A stretch of 64,000 nucleotides of DNA from Rhizobium freirei PRF 81 (GCF_000359745.1 NZ_AQHN01000032.1:22418-86417); one strand, 5' to 3'. Positions 37,866 to 48,320 are shown, counted from the stretch's first letter. Translations and numbers: made by a program. Notes: generated by a model from the sequence alone, not told the origin.

Positions 37866-38180
37866 TCAGTTGAGAAATACGAACTGCCAGTTTTCCCGCA
37901 AATGCAACGGTAATTCCGGCTCGCGGGAGATAAGATCGGCAAATAGCGTTTCGAATGACCGTCCTTCGACCGCTTCAGCAAGACCGGCCAACGCATCGTC
38001 GATCTTGTGTGCTTCGTCGGCATCGAGCACCCGGATCGCAGATCCTAGATGAGTAAGAACGTACGTCCCAACCGGTTGCGGGCCGACCAGCACCATCGAA
38101 ATCGCAAAAACCGATCCGTGGCGCTCGCACTCCGCTGTAAATTCGCCACCAGTCACCTGCATCGGAATTCCTATGCACAC
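37866..38180 (-). CDS. hupF: Hydrogenase chaperone HupF (HypC-like)
   Basis: A 104-residue HypC/HupF family protein starting from GTG 38180: VCIGIPMQVTGGEFTAECER, where the residue-2 Cys is the essential ligand. It also has GTYVLTHLGSAIRVLDADEA and the HupF-specific C-terminal ELPLHLRENWQFVFLN. HupF protects or helps mature HupL, especially in oxygen. A longer upstream frame is open, but the conserved MC/VC start fixes the N-terminus. hupE, normally between hupD and hupF, is absent. Confidence 0.88.
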   Translation of the reverse strand: MCIGIPMQVTGGEFTAECERHGSVFAISMVLVGPQPVGTYVLTHLGSAIRVLDADEAHKIDDALAGLAEAVEGRSFETLFADLISREPELPLHLRENWQFVFLN

Positions 38181-38321
38181 AATCAGCCCCTCGATCTGCC
38201 TGGGTTCATGATATTGGGAACCGGAAGGGTTCTCGCGCGGGTCCTTGGGTTTTGGATGCAGCCGGCGAACAGGAACGCAACCGACGACTGCCTCGGTTGC
38301 ATCGGAACCCCCCTGAACCAC

Positions 38322-38903
38322 TCAATTCGCCCGGTCCGCTCGCCGCTCGTAATGTGCAAAATCGATGTCGTTGGCGAGGAGAGCGGGCGCGGCGGTGCGG
38401 CGCGAACTGATGGCGACGCCCCATCGCTCCAGGATGCCGGCGGCTACCATTACGGCGGCCGGGATTACGGATTTGACGGGCTCAGTCACCGGTCCGCCCC
38501 AGCTATCGAGGTCCACCGGTTGGCAGCCGATCAGTGCGAGTCTTGCGGGATAGCGATCGAGAAGGTCGGCAGCGCTCAGAACTTCCTGGAAGCCTGTCTG
38601 GTGCAGGCTCATCTTTTTGGCGCCGGTGAATTTCGGCACGTCGTCATTCTCGACGATCTTCAGCGTGCCGGGCGCGAGACCGAAGTCGACCGCGTCGAAT
38701 ACAATCAGATGATCGGCTTCGGTGACATATTGCACGAGATAAAGGCCCTGGGTGCCGCCGTCGAGCACGGTGACGTTGGTCGGCACCGCATAGGCCTGGT
38801 GGAAGGCTTCGACAGCGCGGACGCCAAAACCCTCGTCCGCCCAGAGAATATTGCCAATGCCGAGCACCAAAACGTTCGGTTTGCGAGAGTTCGCTTCGTC
38901 CAT
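38322..38903 (-). CDS. hupD: Hydrogenase large-subunit processing endopeptidase HupD
   Basis: A 193-residue HyaD/HupD protease: VLVLGIGNILWADEGFGVRAVE near residue 10-30 (nickel-binding Glu), DGGTQGLYLVQYV, IVFDAVDFG (Asp) and MSLHQTGFQEVL (His), the three ligands that sense nickel in the large subunit. It removes the C-terminal tail of HupL after nickel insertion. Separated by 1 bp from hupC. Intact. Confidence 0.94.
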   Translation of the reverse strand: MDEANSRKPNVLVLGIGNILWADEGFGVRAVEAFHQAYAVPTNVTVLDGGTQGLYLVQYVTEADHLIVFDAVDFGLAPGTLKIVENDDVPKFTGAKKMSLHQTGFQEVLSAADLLDRYPARLALIGCQPVDLDSWGGPVTEPVKSVIPAAVMVAAGILERWGVAISSRRTAAPALLANDIDFAHYERRADRAN

Positions 38904-38904
38904 C

Positions 38905-39618
38905 CTAGTCCTCGTTGTGCTTGGACAGCCGCTCGCCCGAAATCATCGACGAAACGATGCTCTGGCGGCTGACGATGTCCTCGCGTACCGCGATATAGAT
39001 ATGGATCATCACGAAGATCAGGATCACCCACATTCCCAGATGATGAAGGGTATGAACGGACTGGCTGTTCGGCCAGATGAAGAATACCCGACCAAACAGC
39101 CTGTATGCCCAGCTGTCGTGGCCGACGCTTTCGCCATAGAGCGCAAATCCGGTGATCACCATGAATGTCAGCGGCAGCGTGAACGTCACGAACATGACGA
39201 ATTGCGACAGCGGATTGTGGCCAGCATATTTCAACGCGCGTCCAGTAAGGAATGTGTAAACGCGCACCTCGTGCAGCCATTCGCTCCAGAACCGTCCGCT
39301 CCAGAAGGGAACGTAGAAGATTTGGCGTGCATGCACGTTGCCGACGAAGACCCAGTAGATTCTGAGGATCAGGGCCACGGCCAGGATCTGCCCGGCGGCG
39401 AAATGGACAAAACGGATATAGCCCATCAGGAAATTGGCGCTCGCCTCGCCGGGTGCCGCCGCCAATGGGCTGCCGATGAAATAACCCGTCAGCGCCAGCG
39501 CCAGGATGGAGAAAGCGTTTATCCAGTGCCAGAGGCGAACGGGCGCCTCGTAGGCATACACGTTTTCGCGCTCGCTGGCGCGTTCGTCATCGGCGTTTGA
39601 GATAGCAGAGATGCTCAT
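38905..39618 (-). CDS. hupC: Hydrogenase b-type cytochrome HupC
   Basis: A 237-residue integral membrane cytochrome b with four predicted helices and heme-ligand His residues (VRLWHWINAFSILALALTG, IRFVHFAAGQILAVALILR, HHLGMWVILIFVMIHIYIA). It anchors the HupSL dimer to the periplasmic face and passes electrons to quinone. ATG 39618 follows a strong GAGGAGG. It sits 11 bp after hupL. Intact. Confidence 0.94.
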   Translation of the reverse strand: MSISAISNADDERASERENVYAYEAPVRLWHWINAFSILALALTGYFIGSPLAAAPGEASANFLMGYIRFVHFAAGQILAVALILRIYWVFVGNVHARQIFYVPFWSGRFWSEWLHEVRVYTFLTGRALKYAGHNPLSQFVMFVTFTLPLTFMVITGFALYGESVGHDSWAYRLFGRVFFIWPNSQSVHTLHHLGMWVILIFVMIHIYIAVREDIVSRQSIVSSMISGERLSKHNED

Positions 39619-39629
39619 GATCGTCCTCC

Positions 39630-41420
39630 TCATCTGACTTGGACCTTGGCCATTTCCTGTCCGTCCGGGCTCATGATATGGGTGGAGCATGCAAGGCACG
39701 GATCGAAGGAATGGAGGGTTCGGAGGATTTCGAGCGGCTGCGACGGATCCGACATAGGCGTGTCAATCAGTGAGGCCTCGAACGCGCCGATATTGCCGTG
39801 CGGATCGCGCGGACTACCGTTCCAGGTGGTCGGCACCACACATTGATAATTGTCGATCTTGCCCCCCTTGATCTTGATCCAGTGTGCGAGGGCGCCGCGC
39901 GGGGCCTCGGTGAAGCCGACGCCCTTGACCTCGCAAGGCCAAGTCTCCGGCTTCCATTTGTCGATGAAGGCGGTGGCGCTGTCGCCGGCCTTGATATTGG
40001 CGACCAGCTTGTTGTGGAAATAGCGCATCTGCCGGCCTGCCCAGACGGATTCGAGCGCGCGAGCGGCGGTACGCCCTAGTGTCGAAAATAACGCCGCGGT
40101 CGGCAGGCCGAGGTCCTTCAGGACCTTGTCGACGGGATCCTTGAATTCTGCCTTGCCCTGGGCGTAGCCCAAGACCCAACGGGAAAGCGGGCCGACTTCC
40201 ATGGCGTGGCCGCGCCAGCGCGGCGCCTTGATCCAAGAATATTTTCCGCCTTCGTCCAGCTCTTGAATGTTGGTCTTGGTGCCCTTGGCATTCGGCCCAA
40301 GCTCGTAATGCGGCACGGTGACACCGTCCCAGGGATGCAAGCCCTTGGCCTCGTCCGGATATTCGTACCAGGAGTGACTGACGAATTCCTGGATCTGCTC
40401 TGGATCGGAATGGTCGACTGGCAGGACTTCGTTGAAATTGCCATTAATGATCGCACCGCGCGGAAGCTTCAGGCTCGCCTCCGTGTAGTCATTTGCGTGT
40501 TCCGGCACGTCGCCATAGGCAAGCACGTTCTTGCCCGACAACCCGCCGCCGAACAGCCAATCCTTGTAGAAGGAACCGATCGCCATGATGTCCGGTAGGT
40601 ATACCTTCTCGTTGAACTCGATCAGCTGGTCGATCACCGACGAAATTTGGTTTAACCGTTCCATTGTAATCGCGCCGACGGCTCCCGTGCCGTCGAGGTT
40701 GATCGGACAGGGCACTCCGCCGACCAGCCAATTCGGATGCGGATTTTTCCCGCCGAAGATCGTGTGGATCTTGACGATCTCCCTCTGGAAATCGAGGGCT
40801 TCGAGATAGTGTGCTACGGCCATCAGGTTCGCTTCAGGCGGCAGCTTATAGGATAGATTGCCCCAGTAGCCGTTCTTGAATGGACCAAGCTGGCCGGATT
40901 GGACGAACTTTCTCAGCCGTGTCTGGATGTCTTTGAAGTAGCCCGGCGAAGACAATGGCCAATCGGACACCGATTGGGCAAGCGCCGAGGTGGCCTTCAC
41001 ATCGGCCGTGAGGGCAGATATGACATCCACCCAGTCGAGCGCATGCAGGTGATAGAAATGCACGACGTGGTCATGAACCTGCAATGCCAGCTGCATGAGA
41101 TTGCGGATCGAATTGGCGTTTTCCGGAATGGTTATGCCGAGCGCATTTTCAACCGCCCGCACCGATGTGAGCGCATGGGTTCCGGTGCAGACGCCGCAGA
41201 TCCGTTCCGTGAAAGCCCAGGCATCGCGTGGATCGCGATTTTTGAGGATGACTTCAATGCCTCGCCACATTGTGCCGGTGGAAACGGCATTGCGGATGAT
41301 ATTGTCCTCGTCGACATTGACCTCGACCCGCATGTGGCCTTCGATGCGGGTTACAGGATCGACCACAAGACGCTTGCCGGAATTGTCGAGCGTGAAGCCA
41401 TCTGGCGTTTGGATGGTCAT
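39630..41420 (-). CDS. hupL: Uptake [NiFe]-hydrogenase large subunit HupL
   Basis: A 596-residue group-1 [NiFe] hydrogenase large subunit. The nickel-binding L1 motif [10 protein letters not shown] is near residue 75 and the L2 motif DPCLACSTH near residue 573-581, followed by a 15-residue tail that HupD cleaves after the His. Other landmarks: [12 protein letters not shown] at the N-terminus, [11 protein letters not shown], and the R-G-A loop [13 protein letters not shown]. Its start overlaps the hupS stop (ATGA). It oxidises H2 released by nitrogenase. No disruption seen. Confidence 0.97.
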   Translation of the reverse strand: MTIQTPDGFTLDNSGKRLVVDPVTRIEGHMRVEVNVDEDNIIRNAVSTGTMWRGIEVILKNRDPRDAWAFTERICGVCTGTHALTSVRAVENALGITIPENANSIRNLMQLALQVHDHVVHFYHLHALDWVDVISALTADVKATSALAQSVSDWPLSSPGYFKDIQTRLRKFVQSGQLGPFKNGYWGNLSYKLPPEANLMAVAHYLEALDFQREIVKIHTIFGGKNPHPNWLVGGVPCPINLDGTGAVGAITMERLNQISSVIDQLIEFNEKVYLPDIMAIGSFYKDWLFGGGLSGKNVLAYGDVPEHANDYTEASLKLPRGAIINGNFNEVLPVDHSDPEQIQEFVSHSWYEYPDEAKGLHPWDGVTVPHYELGPNAKGTKTNIQELDEGGKYSWIKAPRWRGHAMEVGPLSRWVLGYAQGKAEFKDPVDKVLKDLGLPTAALFSTLGRTAARALESVWAGRQMRYFHNKLVANIKAGDSATAFIDKWKPETWPCEVKGVGFTEAPRGALAHWIKIKGGKIDNYQCVVPTTWNGSPRDPHGNIGAFEASLIDTPMSDPSQPLEILRTLHSFDPCLACSTHIMSPDGQEMAKVQVR

Positions 41421-42529
41421 CGTGATCTTTCCTGTCCATTGCCGTTTTTAGGACCGGTTTTCCCGCGCTTGGCGGTGACCTGCTTGACGGCGCTGATTGC
41501 AGCATGGGCAGCAATCGCCCCACCGACAACACCAGCTGCGGTCATGCCCACCTGGTCTGCAGTGGCTTCCACGCCGAATGGGCTGACCTCGGTCAGTCGG
41601 GAGTAAAAGCTTCCTGCGTCCCAGAAATTTTGTTCCGAGCAGCCGATGCAGCCATGACCCGACTGGATCGGGAAAGAGACGCCGCCATTCCAGCGAACGG
41701 TCGAGCAGGCGTTATAGGTGGTCGGGCCTTTGCAGCCCATCTTGTAGAGGCAGTAGCCCTTGCGCGCGCCTTCGTCGTCCCACTCCTCGACGAACTGGCC
41801 GGCGTCGAAATGAGCGCGCCGATAGCACTTGTCGTGGATGCGCTGCGAATAAAACATCTTAGGCCGACCCTGATGATCGAGTTCGGGGAGCTTGCCGAAC
41901 GTGGTGATGAAGGTGACGACGCCGGTCATCACCTCTGCGATCGGCGGACAGCCAGGCACTTTGATGATCGGCTTGTCGCGGATCACTTTGTCGATCGGCG
42001 TCGCCTCGGTGGGGTTGGGCGTTGCGGCCTGAACGCAGCCCGAAGAGGCACAGGTTCCCCAGGCGATGACAGCCAGGGCGCCTTCGGCCATCCATTTGAG
42101 TTTCTCGACGAAGGGTCGCCCGCCATCGATGCAGAACATCCCGCCTTCGTTGAGCGGCGGATTGCCTTCGACGGCAAGAATGTACTTGCCCTTGTGCTTC
42201 TCCTTGGTCTCTTTGAGGATCGCCTCGGCCTGGTAGCCGGCCGCCGCCATGATTGTATCGTCGTAATCGAGTGAAATCATCGACAGGACTACATCCTTGG
42301 CCAGCGGATAGGCGGAGCGGATGAAGCTTTCCGAGCAGCAGGTGCATTCGAGCCCATGCATCCAGATCACCGGCACACGCTCTTTGGTTTCAAGTGCCTC
42401 GGCCATCGCTGCGGCCGTATCGGAGCCAAGGCCGAGGCAGGCCGCCGTGAGGCTGCAGAACTTCATGAAACTGCGCCGGGTTATGCCCTGGCGACGGATA
42501 ACATCGTAAAACGTTTCGGTCGCGGCCAT
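41417..42529 (-). CDS. hupS: Uptake [NiFe]-hydrogenase small subunit HupS
   Basis: A 370-residue small subunit. ATG 42529 follows GGAGGAG. A twin-arginine signal ([20 protein letters not shown]) exports the folded dimer. Fe-S ligands are visible: proximal [24 protein letters not shown], distal [17 protein letters not shown] and medial NACS..GCIGCSE. The C-terminal hydrophobic helix anchors it in the membrane. It is the first gene of the cluster; the 94 bp upstream lack a recognisable -24/-12 promoter. Confidence 0.97.
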   Translation of the reverse strand: MAATETFYDVIRRQGITRRSFMKFCSLTAACLGLGSDTAAAMAEALETKERVPVIWMHGLECTCCSESFIRSAYPLAKDVVLSMISLDYDDTIMAAAGYQAEAILKETKEKHKGKYILAVEGNPPLNEGGMFCIDGGRPFVEKLKWMAEGALAVIAWGTCASSGCVQAATPNPTEATPIDKVIRDKPIIKVPGCPPIAEVMTGVVTFITTFGKLPELDHQGRPKMFYSQRIHDKCYRRAHFDAGQFVEEWDDEGARKGYCLYKMGCKGPTTYNACSTVRWNGGVSFPIQSGHGCIGCSEQNFWDAGSFYSRLTEVSPFGVEATADQVGMTAAGVVGGAIAAHAAISAVKQVTAKRGKTGPKNGNGQERSR

Positions 42530-42623
42530 CCTGCTCCTCCACCTTCCCACCCCTGAGGCCTTTTTATTCAGTGAGCGATTTTAATCCTCGATCTCAACTC
42601 GACCCCTGAGTGGCGACCGCTTT

Positions 42624-44567
42624 TCAAACCGCTTCAGCCGAGGCCTTTGACTGGTAGCCGACGTTCCCCATGATGTGGTAGTCACTGAGGTCTGCCTCCT
42701 TCGTTAGGTTCCAATAGTCGATAAGGCGCCAAGGGCTGTTTGTTACGATTCGCCCCCGGGCGTTGCGGAAATAAGTGGACATGCCGGGATGGCTCCAGAT
42801 CATCTTCTGGTGCATTTCCTGGATCGTCCGGTTGTAGTGTTGATAAACGTCTTGCCGGCATTCCACCTCGGATAACTTCTTTTCTCCCATCTGGCGCAGA
42901 ACGCTCAGCACGTAGTCCAGCTGGCTTTCGATCGTGAAGATGAAGTTCCCGCGATGACCGAGGGCTGTATTGGGGCCGTAGAGCATGAAGAAGTTCGGGA
43001 AACCCGGCATGACGCTACCAAGATACGCCTGACAGTCGTCATCGTCCCAAGCCTCACGTACTGTCACGCCATCGCGTCCGAATATCTGAACTGGAAGCAA
43101 GAAGCGTGTGATATCGTAGCCCGAGGCGACGATGAGAACATCTGCCTCATGGCTGTCGCCATTTATCGCTCGGATCGACTTGCCTTCGACCTGTGCAGCA
43201 GCGCTGTCCACCAGACTGACCTGCGGCTTCAGAAGGGTTCTGTACCAGCCATTGTCCAGGAGCATTCGCTTGCCGAACGGCGGGTAGGGGGGAATGACCT
43301 TCGCCAGTAGCTCGGGCCGCCCGGCGAGCTGTTCTTCGATATATCGTGTACACGTCTCGCGGTGGCCGTCGTTCAGCGCATTCACAGAGCGATCGGGATG
43401 CGGCCATGCCGGATCCTTCTGCAGGGATTCGTGCACTTGAGTATCAAAAATCCAACTCAGCCGGAGCCTATAAAGCCATTCGTAATGTGGTACCGCGCGG
43501 AGCAAGAACTGCATCGACTCGGGAACCGACATAAGAAATTTTGGAAAGGGTGCCGCCCATTGGCGCGATCGTTGGAAGATTGTCAGGGCGCTCACCCGAT
43601 CGGCGATGGCCGGGACAATCTGCATTGCCGATGCTCCGTTTCCGATCACAGCCACGCGTTTGCCGTCGAGCGTAACCCCGGGATCCCAATTGGAGGTGTG
43701 CACCAACGGTCCGTCGAAGTCACGCAGCCCGGGAATGTTTGGCCATTTTGGCGTGGTAAATCCGCCCACGGCTGAAATGACCACATTGGTTACAAGGGTT
43801 TCTTCCCGCCCGTCTGGCAAGCGCAATCGAGAATGCCAAGTCCGGCTTTCCTCATCATAACGAGAAAACAGGCATTCCGTGCCGTAGCGGATTGAGCTTT
43901 CAATACCGAAGTCGCAGGCGACCCGGTTGAGATATTCATCAATTTCCTGCTGCAACGGGAAGAACTTACTCCAGTCGCCGCTGGCAAACGTGAAGGAGTA
44001 TAGATGTCCGGGCGTGTCGACCCCGCAGCCAGGATAGCGATGTGAATGCCAGACCCCGCCTGTGCGGTCCTGCTTTTCAATCTGGATGTAAGAAACGCCC
44101 AGTTGTCGCAGCCGAACTGCGGCCGCGATGCCGGACATGCCGGCTCCGATGACAAGTATGCGGAAGTTGTCCGGCAAACACACCGGATCAGGAACCGCGC
44201 CTGAATACCTCCGCAGCTTGTGGATCATCATGTCAGCATATTCCGGCGGAATAGGCTCAGCTTCTGACATGGAGAGCATGCGGATCAATTCTTCTGCCGA
44301 TAAGTCTGCCCTTGCGATGGGAACGCCTTGGCGCCAAGCCATGATGGCGCTCAGTGCTGCATCGCGAATCTCCGCCTGCAATTCGATTGCCAGACCACCG
44401 GAGTCGTTGTCGTCCCAGCCGCTCTTGGCAGGAATAAACCGCGGACCTAGCCAATATTCTCGTCCTGTGAACTGATAAAGCAGGAGCAACAAGGTTGGGA
44501 TATTGGCCGAAGGGAGTGCTTCGGCGATACGCTGACGAAACTGGTCGATGTCTTCAAAGTGAGCCAT
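42624..44567 (-). CDS. Flavin-containing monooxygenase (Baeyer-Villiger type)
   Basis: A 647-residue flavoprotein monooxygenase. After a ~135-residue extra N-terminal region come the FAD motif ILVIGAGMSGIAAAVRLRQL, TGGVWHSHRYPGCGVDTPGHLY, the BVMO-like fingerprint FDGPLVHTSNWD, and the NADPH motif VAVIGNGASAMQIVPAI. The N-terminal extension is common in steroid/cycloalkanone BVMOs. It probably inserts oxygen into a ketone or hydroxylates a hydrophobic substrate. It lies directly upstream of hupS on the same strand (94 bp gap). A P450/ferredoxin pair lies 2.5 kb away, so a shared terpenoid- or steroid-like pathway is possible. Confidence 0.9.
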   Translation of the reverse strand: MAHFEDIDQFRQRIAEALPSANIPTLLLLLYQFTGREYWLGPRFIPAKSGWDDNDSGGLAIELQAEIRDAALSAIMAWRQGVPIARADLSAEELIRMLSMSEAEPIPPEYADMMIHKLRRYSGAVPDPVCLPDNFRILVIGAGMSGIAAAVRLRQLGVSYIQIEKQDRTGGVWHSHRYPGCGVDTPGHLYSFTFASGDWSKFFPLQQEIDEYLNRVACDFGIESSIRYGTECLFSRYDEESRTWHSRLRLPDGREETLVTNVVISAVGGFTTPKWPNIPGLRDFDGPLVHTSNWDPGVTLDGKRVAVIGNGASAMQIVPAIADRVSALTIFQRSRQWAAPFPKFLMSVPESMQFLLRAVPHYEWLYRLRLSWIFDTQVHESLQKDPAWPHPDRSVNALNDGHRETCTRYIEEQLAGRPELLAKVIPPYPPFGKRMLLDNGWYRTLLKPQVSLVDSAAAQVEGKSIRAINGDSHEADVLIVASGYDITRFLLPVQIFGRDGVTVREAWDDDDCQAYLGSVMPGFPNFFMLYGPNTALGHRGNFIFTIESQLDYVLSVLRQMGEKKLSEVECRQDVYQHYNRTIQEMHQKMIWSHPGMSTYFRNARGRIVTNSPWRLIDYWNLTKEADLSDYHIMGNVGYQSKASAEAV

Positions 44568-45364
44568 GGATTAGGTTCCTGCGGTTGAAGGATCTGGACC
44601 AATCGTCCAAGGCCTCGCGCCTGGATGCGATTGCTGTCCAAGTTCGAGGGTTCCACGACGGGCGTTTGGGGAGATTCTGCAGCAATTCGGCAAATATCAA
44701 TTCAAAACGCGCCGGACCGGTCGGCATTGATCGCCGCGAACAAAAAGCCGCCTATTGAGGCGCCGTCAGATTAGAGGTTATGACGACGATGAGGGTTTGC
44801 TCGTGCGTTCGTCGCGACCACCCAGGTACAACCTGATGCGTCTGCGTGGCCACCGTTCGATATTCCTCGGCGAACATGGCCTGTTCCTTCTTCGGGATCT
44901 GGAGCCTTCTGCTCTCGGATGACCGGGCATAGGTCCCGGCAGATAATTTGGCGCTAACATTTCGACATCTCCATGCGGTACCGTCGGACCGTGACGCGTC
45001 TGCAAATGCTTCGCAGCAATATGCGTGCCAAAGGAAAAAATGTTTTCTTGTTCAACATAATCGATCAAACCGCCCGGCGTTGCATATCGATCGATTGTCG
45101 CATATCGGACAAGGCCAAGTGATCTTGACCCGTTAACCGCCTGACGAGCGCGAGGGACTGCTGCCGACCTCCTCGCCGGGACATCGAGTTCGGGGCCGAG
45201 CGTCTCGGCCGCGAATGTTGCCCAATCCGTTATGCCCGATATTCCCTCGCGCTTTGGCCGAAAGGGCACGACAAATCGTTGCCAGACATGGGTGGAATGG
45301 CTGGTTATTGCCAATAGCATGCGAAGGATTGGCTCTTCGCCGGCAGCGGCGGCAGGACTTGTTC
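44568..45364. other. ~800 bp gap with only a weak open frame
   Basis: A 180-residue leftward frame at 44778-45320 is open, but its second half is Arg/Ser/Pro-rich and shows no family motif. Its first part (GISGITDWATFAAETLGPEL, SLGLVRYATIDRYATPGGLID) could be a remnant of a real gene. I cannot name it. The segment at 44568-44770 is the likely promoter region of the flavin monooxygenase. Confidence 0.35.
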
Positions 45365-46387
45365 TTAGGTCGCCTTTTCCAGCACGTGAATGTCTGAGCC
45401 GGCGGCATCTGAAAGCACATCAACCGACACAAGCCCTGCCAGGTTCGCGCATTCTCTGAAAAACTCTTCCGAAAAAGAAAATGAGTTCTTCAAATGCAGC
45501 CGATCACCATTTTTAAGTTCGATGCTTTTTCCTTTGAGTCGAAACGACAAATTTCTATTCACCGTCGCGGTGTGGATCACCTGCATGAAGCTGTCATCAC
45601 CTCTTATATCCGCCTCATACTCAAACACTCCTGGATCAAAGTTATCGTCGACGGGTAATTCTGCCTTCATTCGATAAAATACGTTTAGCTGAAATTCTGG
45701 ATGCGCTTCGTAGTAGGCTTTTGCGACATTCCACCTCAGATCCGAGCCTATTGAGATCGCAAGCCAGCACTTCTCAGCGCTGTTCGATATCCTCCTCAAC
45801 GCCTGGACAACCGCCGCAACCGGAGGAGCCTCACTTATGGAAGCGGCAAGATTCCCAAAAGTCCGCCCGAACATGACGACCAATGCCGTTTCCTCATCGG
45901 AAAAAAAGCGCCGCCCGGAAAAAATGTCATCTCGTATGAACTCGATCTTCAGGTCGAACGATGGTGGCGATCGCTCTATATCCGAGAGGAACTCGTTCGA
46001 GCGATCAACCAGTACGCAACGTGAGGTTTTTCCGCGCAACTCCGTTGCAAGGGGAAGGGTCTTCTGCTGAAATGCTCGCACTGTTCCGGGGCCAAAGTCG
46101 AGAATTGACACCCCTTTTTGAGATCGCTTGCCCTGAGGCCATCGGACATACTCTTTTACTCTCTGCTGAAGGTCTCGTGCCAACTTGATCTCGGCGTCGA
46201 CCATATTGGTTGTCCCGGTATCCAACGCATTGTTCATCCTCTGGGTTTCAGCCCTTGCCCACAACAGCGAGCCGCTCATCGAATTGCCGTCCCGATCACA
46301 TCCAGTGTGGTGAGCGTATTGTTCTGGACCTAAGTCTGGCGCATATTTTTGTTGAAACAGCTTCAAACTCGTTTCAAGAAAGCTCAC
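45365..46387 (-). CDS. EgtD-like (histidine-specific) SAM methyltransferase family protein
   Basis: About 340 residues from GTG 46387 (GAGGAGA just upstream): VSFLETSLKLFQQKYAPDLG. The SAM-binding motif is GVSILDFGPGTVRAF, followed by CVLVDRSNEFL, IEFIRDDIF, VVMFGRTFGNL (the GxTxGN-like loop of Methyltransf_33/EgtD) and the C-terminal region YRMKAELPVDDNFDPGVFEYEA. Family members such as EgtD trimethylate the amine of histidine. This copy is more diverged, so the substrate may be another amine. It is transcribed away from the P450 and shares the intergenic region with it. Confidence 0.72.
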   Translation of the reverse strand: MSFLETSLKLFQQKYAPDLGPEQYAHHTGCDRDGNSMSGSLLWARAETQRMNNALDTGTTNMVDAEIKLARDLQQRVKEYVRWPQGKRSQKGVSILDFGPGTVRAFQQKTLPLATELRGKTSRCVLVDRSNEFLSDIERSPPSFDLKIEFIRDDIFSGRRFFSDEETALVVMFGRTFGNLAASISEAPPVAAVVQALRRISNSAEKCWLAISIGSDLRWNVAKAYYEAHPEFQLNVFYRMKAELPVDDNFDPGVFEYEADIRGDDSFMQVIHTATVNRNLSFRLKGKSIELKNGDRLHLKNSFSFSEEFFRECANLAGLVSVDVLSDAAGSDIHVLEKAT

Positions 46388-47105
46388 AATTGCTCTCCTC
46401 TGTGGGTGGCGATGGATTGGCGACAGGCGAAACTTTTGCGCAAAAAATTCTTTTGCCCGTCGCATTGAGCGCACGGATCGTGGCGGCGGCTTTCTGTGCC
46501 ATACGTATGGCGGTGTCTTTGCAGCTACCCACCTTTTTGTGTGGGGCCGACTGTCGGATTTTCCTCCTCCAGCAAGTCGGCGGCGGTTCAGGCATTATTC
46601 AGGCCAAGGCAGAACATCGTTTTAAAACAATGAAGTGCTACTCATGCGCCTTTGACCGTGTCCGGCATTGTCGGAAGCGCGACACCGTAATGTCGCGTGT
46701 TTGCTCGTCGACCTCTACGCCAAGTTGCTTGCGCGAGCGCGATCGCGTTTCACCGGTTTTTGTTAGCTCCTCGACACAAGCTTTTTCAGCTTGCTCGGGA
46801 TCAAATAGCCGAAGAGCAACGGGAAGATCGCTTTTCGGCCGACCAAAGGGAACTGGCATGAATTTTGAACTCTCTCTGCGAGGCGATCAGCGCTGCCGGC
46901 ACCTTGAGTGGCCTCATAATCGGGGGATGTCGGGTCGCGATCGACCGGACAACCAGATCGCGACGGTCAATAGCCGGAGTTGCCGAGTATCGCCACTCGC
47001 CCTCTTGGCTTTTCGATCGGCAGATGAAGAGCGGCAATGGGACTTCAGCCGTCAAAGAACATGACGGGCTAATGCAGCCAGCCGCCGTTCAGGAGAAATC
47101 AATTC
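46388..47105. other. ~720 bp divergent region between methyltransferase and P450
   Basis: No convincing gene. A leftward 73-residue frame at 46638-46859 (LPVALRLFDPEQAEKACVEE..) has plausible amino-acid composition but no recognised family. The region must contain divergent promoters for the methyltransferase and the P450/ferredoxin pair. No nod box, anaerobox or -24/-12 element was found. Confidence 0.4.
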
Positions 47106-48320
47106 GTGGGTGACCCAATTCCAGATCATGTTCCGCGCGAAATGGTGAGCGACTTCAGCTTGTTCACGTCACCCGGCATGCAACGCGTCTCCAATGGAGA
47201 TCCTCATGGAGCCGCCGCTCGTGTTCACGCCGGACCACCAGTGTTTTATTCACTCCACAATACGCGTGATGGTCGTGGCACGTGGCTCAGAACCCGGGCC
47301 AAAGACCAACGCAAAGTGCTGCAGGACCCTGATACTTTTTCCAGCAATCGCAGCATTTTCGCCTCTGCGCTCGGTGACGACTGGCCGTTGATCCCACTCG
47401 AGCTTGATCCACCGGCCCACGGCATCTTTCGCTCCCTGCTTAACCCCCTGTTCTCGCCAAAACGAGTGATGGCGCTGGAAGCGTCTATCCGTGCGCAAGC
47501 GATCACCATTGTCGAAAAGATCTCCGTGTCGGGTAAAAGCTGCGAGGTGATGAAAGATTTTGCCATTCCATTCACAGTTGGCGTCTTTCTTCAGTTTTTG
47601 GGATTACCGAACGAGCGGCTCGACGTATTTGTCGGCTGGGCGAAGGCCTTGCTCCACGGAGATAAGGTCCAACGATCGGCAGCCGCTCGGTCTATTCTGG
47701 AGTTTATCGATGAACTTGCGGCCTTGCGCCGGAAAGAGCCTGCAGGCGACTTCATGACCTTCGTCGTGCAGGCACAGATCGATAGCCGCCTGCTGGCCGA
47801 AAACGAAGTCCGTGGCATCGGCGTACTATTGTTCGTCGCGGGGCTCGATACGGTCGCAGCCGCGATCGGCTTTGACTTGGCCCATCTGGCACGCAATCCA
47901 AAAGACCAAAATTTGTTGCGCAGTGAACCGGAACGGATCGTGCTCGCAACCGAAGAATTGTTGCGGGCATATTCGACCGTACAGATGATTCGTGTGGCAA
48001 CGAAAGATATCGATTTCGAAGGCGCGCCGATTCGCAAAGGGGATTATGTTTGCTGCGCTACGATGATTGCCAATCGTGATCCGGCGGAGTTCGAGGATCC
48101 CAACGTGATTGACCTGGCACGCGAGGACAACTGCCACACCGCGTTCGCCGCAGGTCCCCATCGTTGTCTTGGTTCGCACCTTGCCCGGCGGGAGATCATC
48201 ATCGGCTTGGAGGAATGGCTGTCTCATATTCCTCATTTCCGTATCAAAGAAGGTACGGCCCCCATAACCCATGGCGGCCATGTGTTCGGGATCGAAAATC
48301 TGGTCCTGGAATGGTCATAA
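47106..48320 (+). CDS. Cytochrome P450 (bacterial class I)
   Basis: A 404-residue P450; GTG 47106 follows AGGAGA. I-helix LLFVAGLDTVAAAIG carries the oxygen-activating (A/G)GxDT, the K-helix is EELLR (ExxR), and the heme loop is FAAGPHRCLGSHLARRE with the Cys ligand near residue 350. A ferredoxin gene follows after 34 bp, as expected for a class I system that also needs a reductase encoded elsewhere. It resembles terpene/steroid hydroxylating P450s of rhizobia in general form, but it is not accompanied by the gibberellin-type operon. The substrate is unknown. Confidence 0.93.
   Translation: MGDPIPDHVPREMVSDFSLFTSPGMQRVSNGDPHGAAARVHAGPPVFYSLHNTRDGRGTWLRTRAKDQRKVLQDPDTFSSNRSIFASALGDDWPLIPLELDPPAHGIFRSLLNPLFSPKRVMALEASIRAQAITIVEKISVSGKSCEVMKDFAIPFTVGVFLQFLGLPNERLDVFVGWAKALLHGDKVQRSAAARSILEFIDELAALRRKEPAGDFMTFVVQAQIDSRLLAENEVRGIGVLLFVAGLDTVAAAIGFDLAHLARNPKDQNLLRSEPERIVLATEELLRAYSTVQMIRVATKDIDFEGAPIRKGDYVCCATMIANRDPAEFEDPNVIDLAREDNCHTAFAAGPHRCLGSHLARREIIIGLEEWLSHIPHFRIKEGTAPITHGGHVFGIENLVLEWS

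Noticed and set aside
45040..45110. ATCGATCGATTG sequence resembling part of a nod box
   Set aside because: Lacks the CAAACAATC core spacing and the GATG arm; fewer than half of the conserved positions agree.
44778..45320. 180-residue leftward open frame
   Set aside because: No family motif and an Arg/Ser/Pro-rich second half; kept only as a note in the gap entry.
46638..46859. 73-residue leftward frame between methyltransferase and P450 genes
   Set aside because: Plausible composition but no ribosome-binding site, family or context support.
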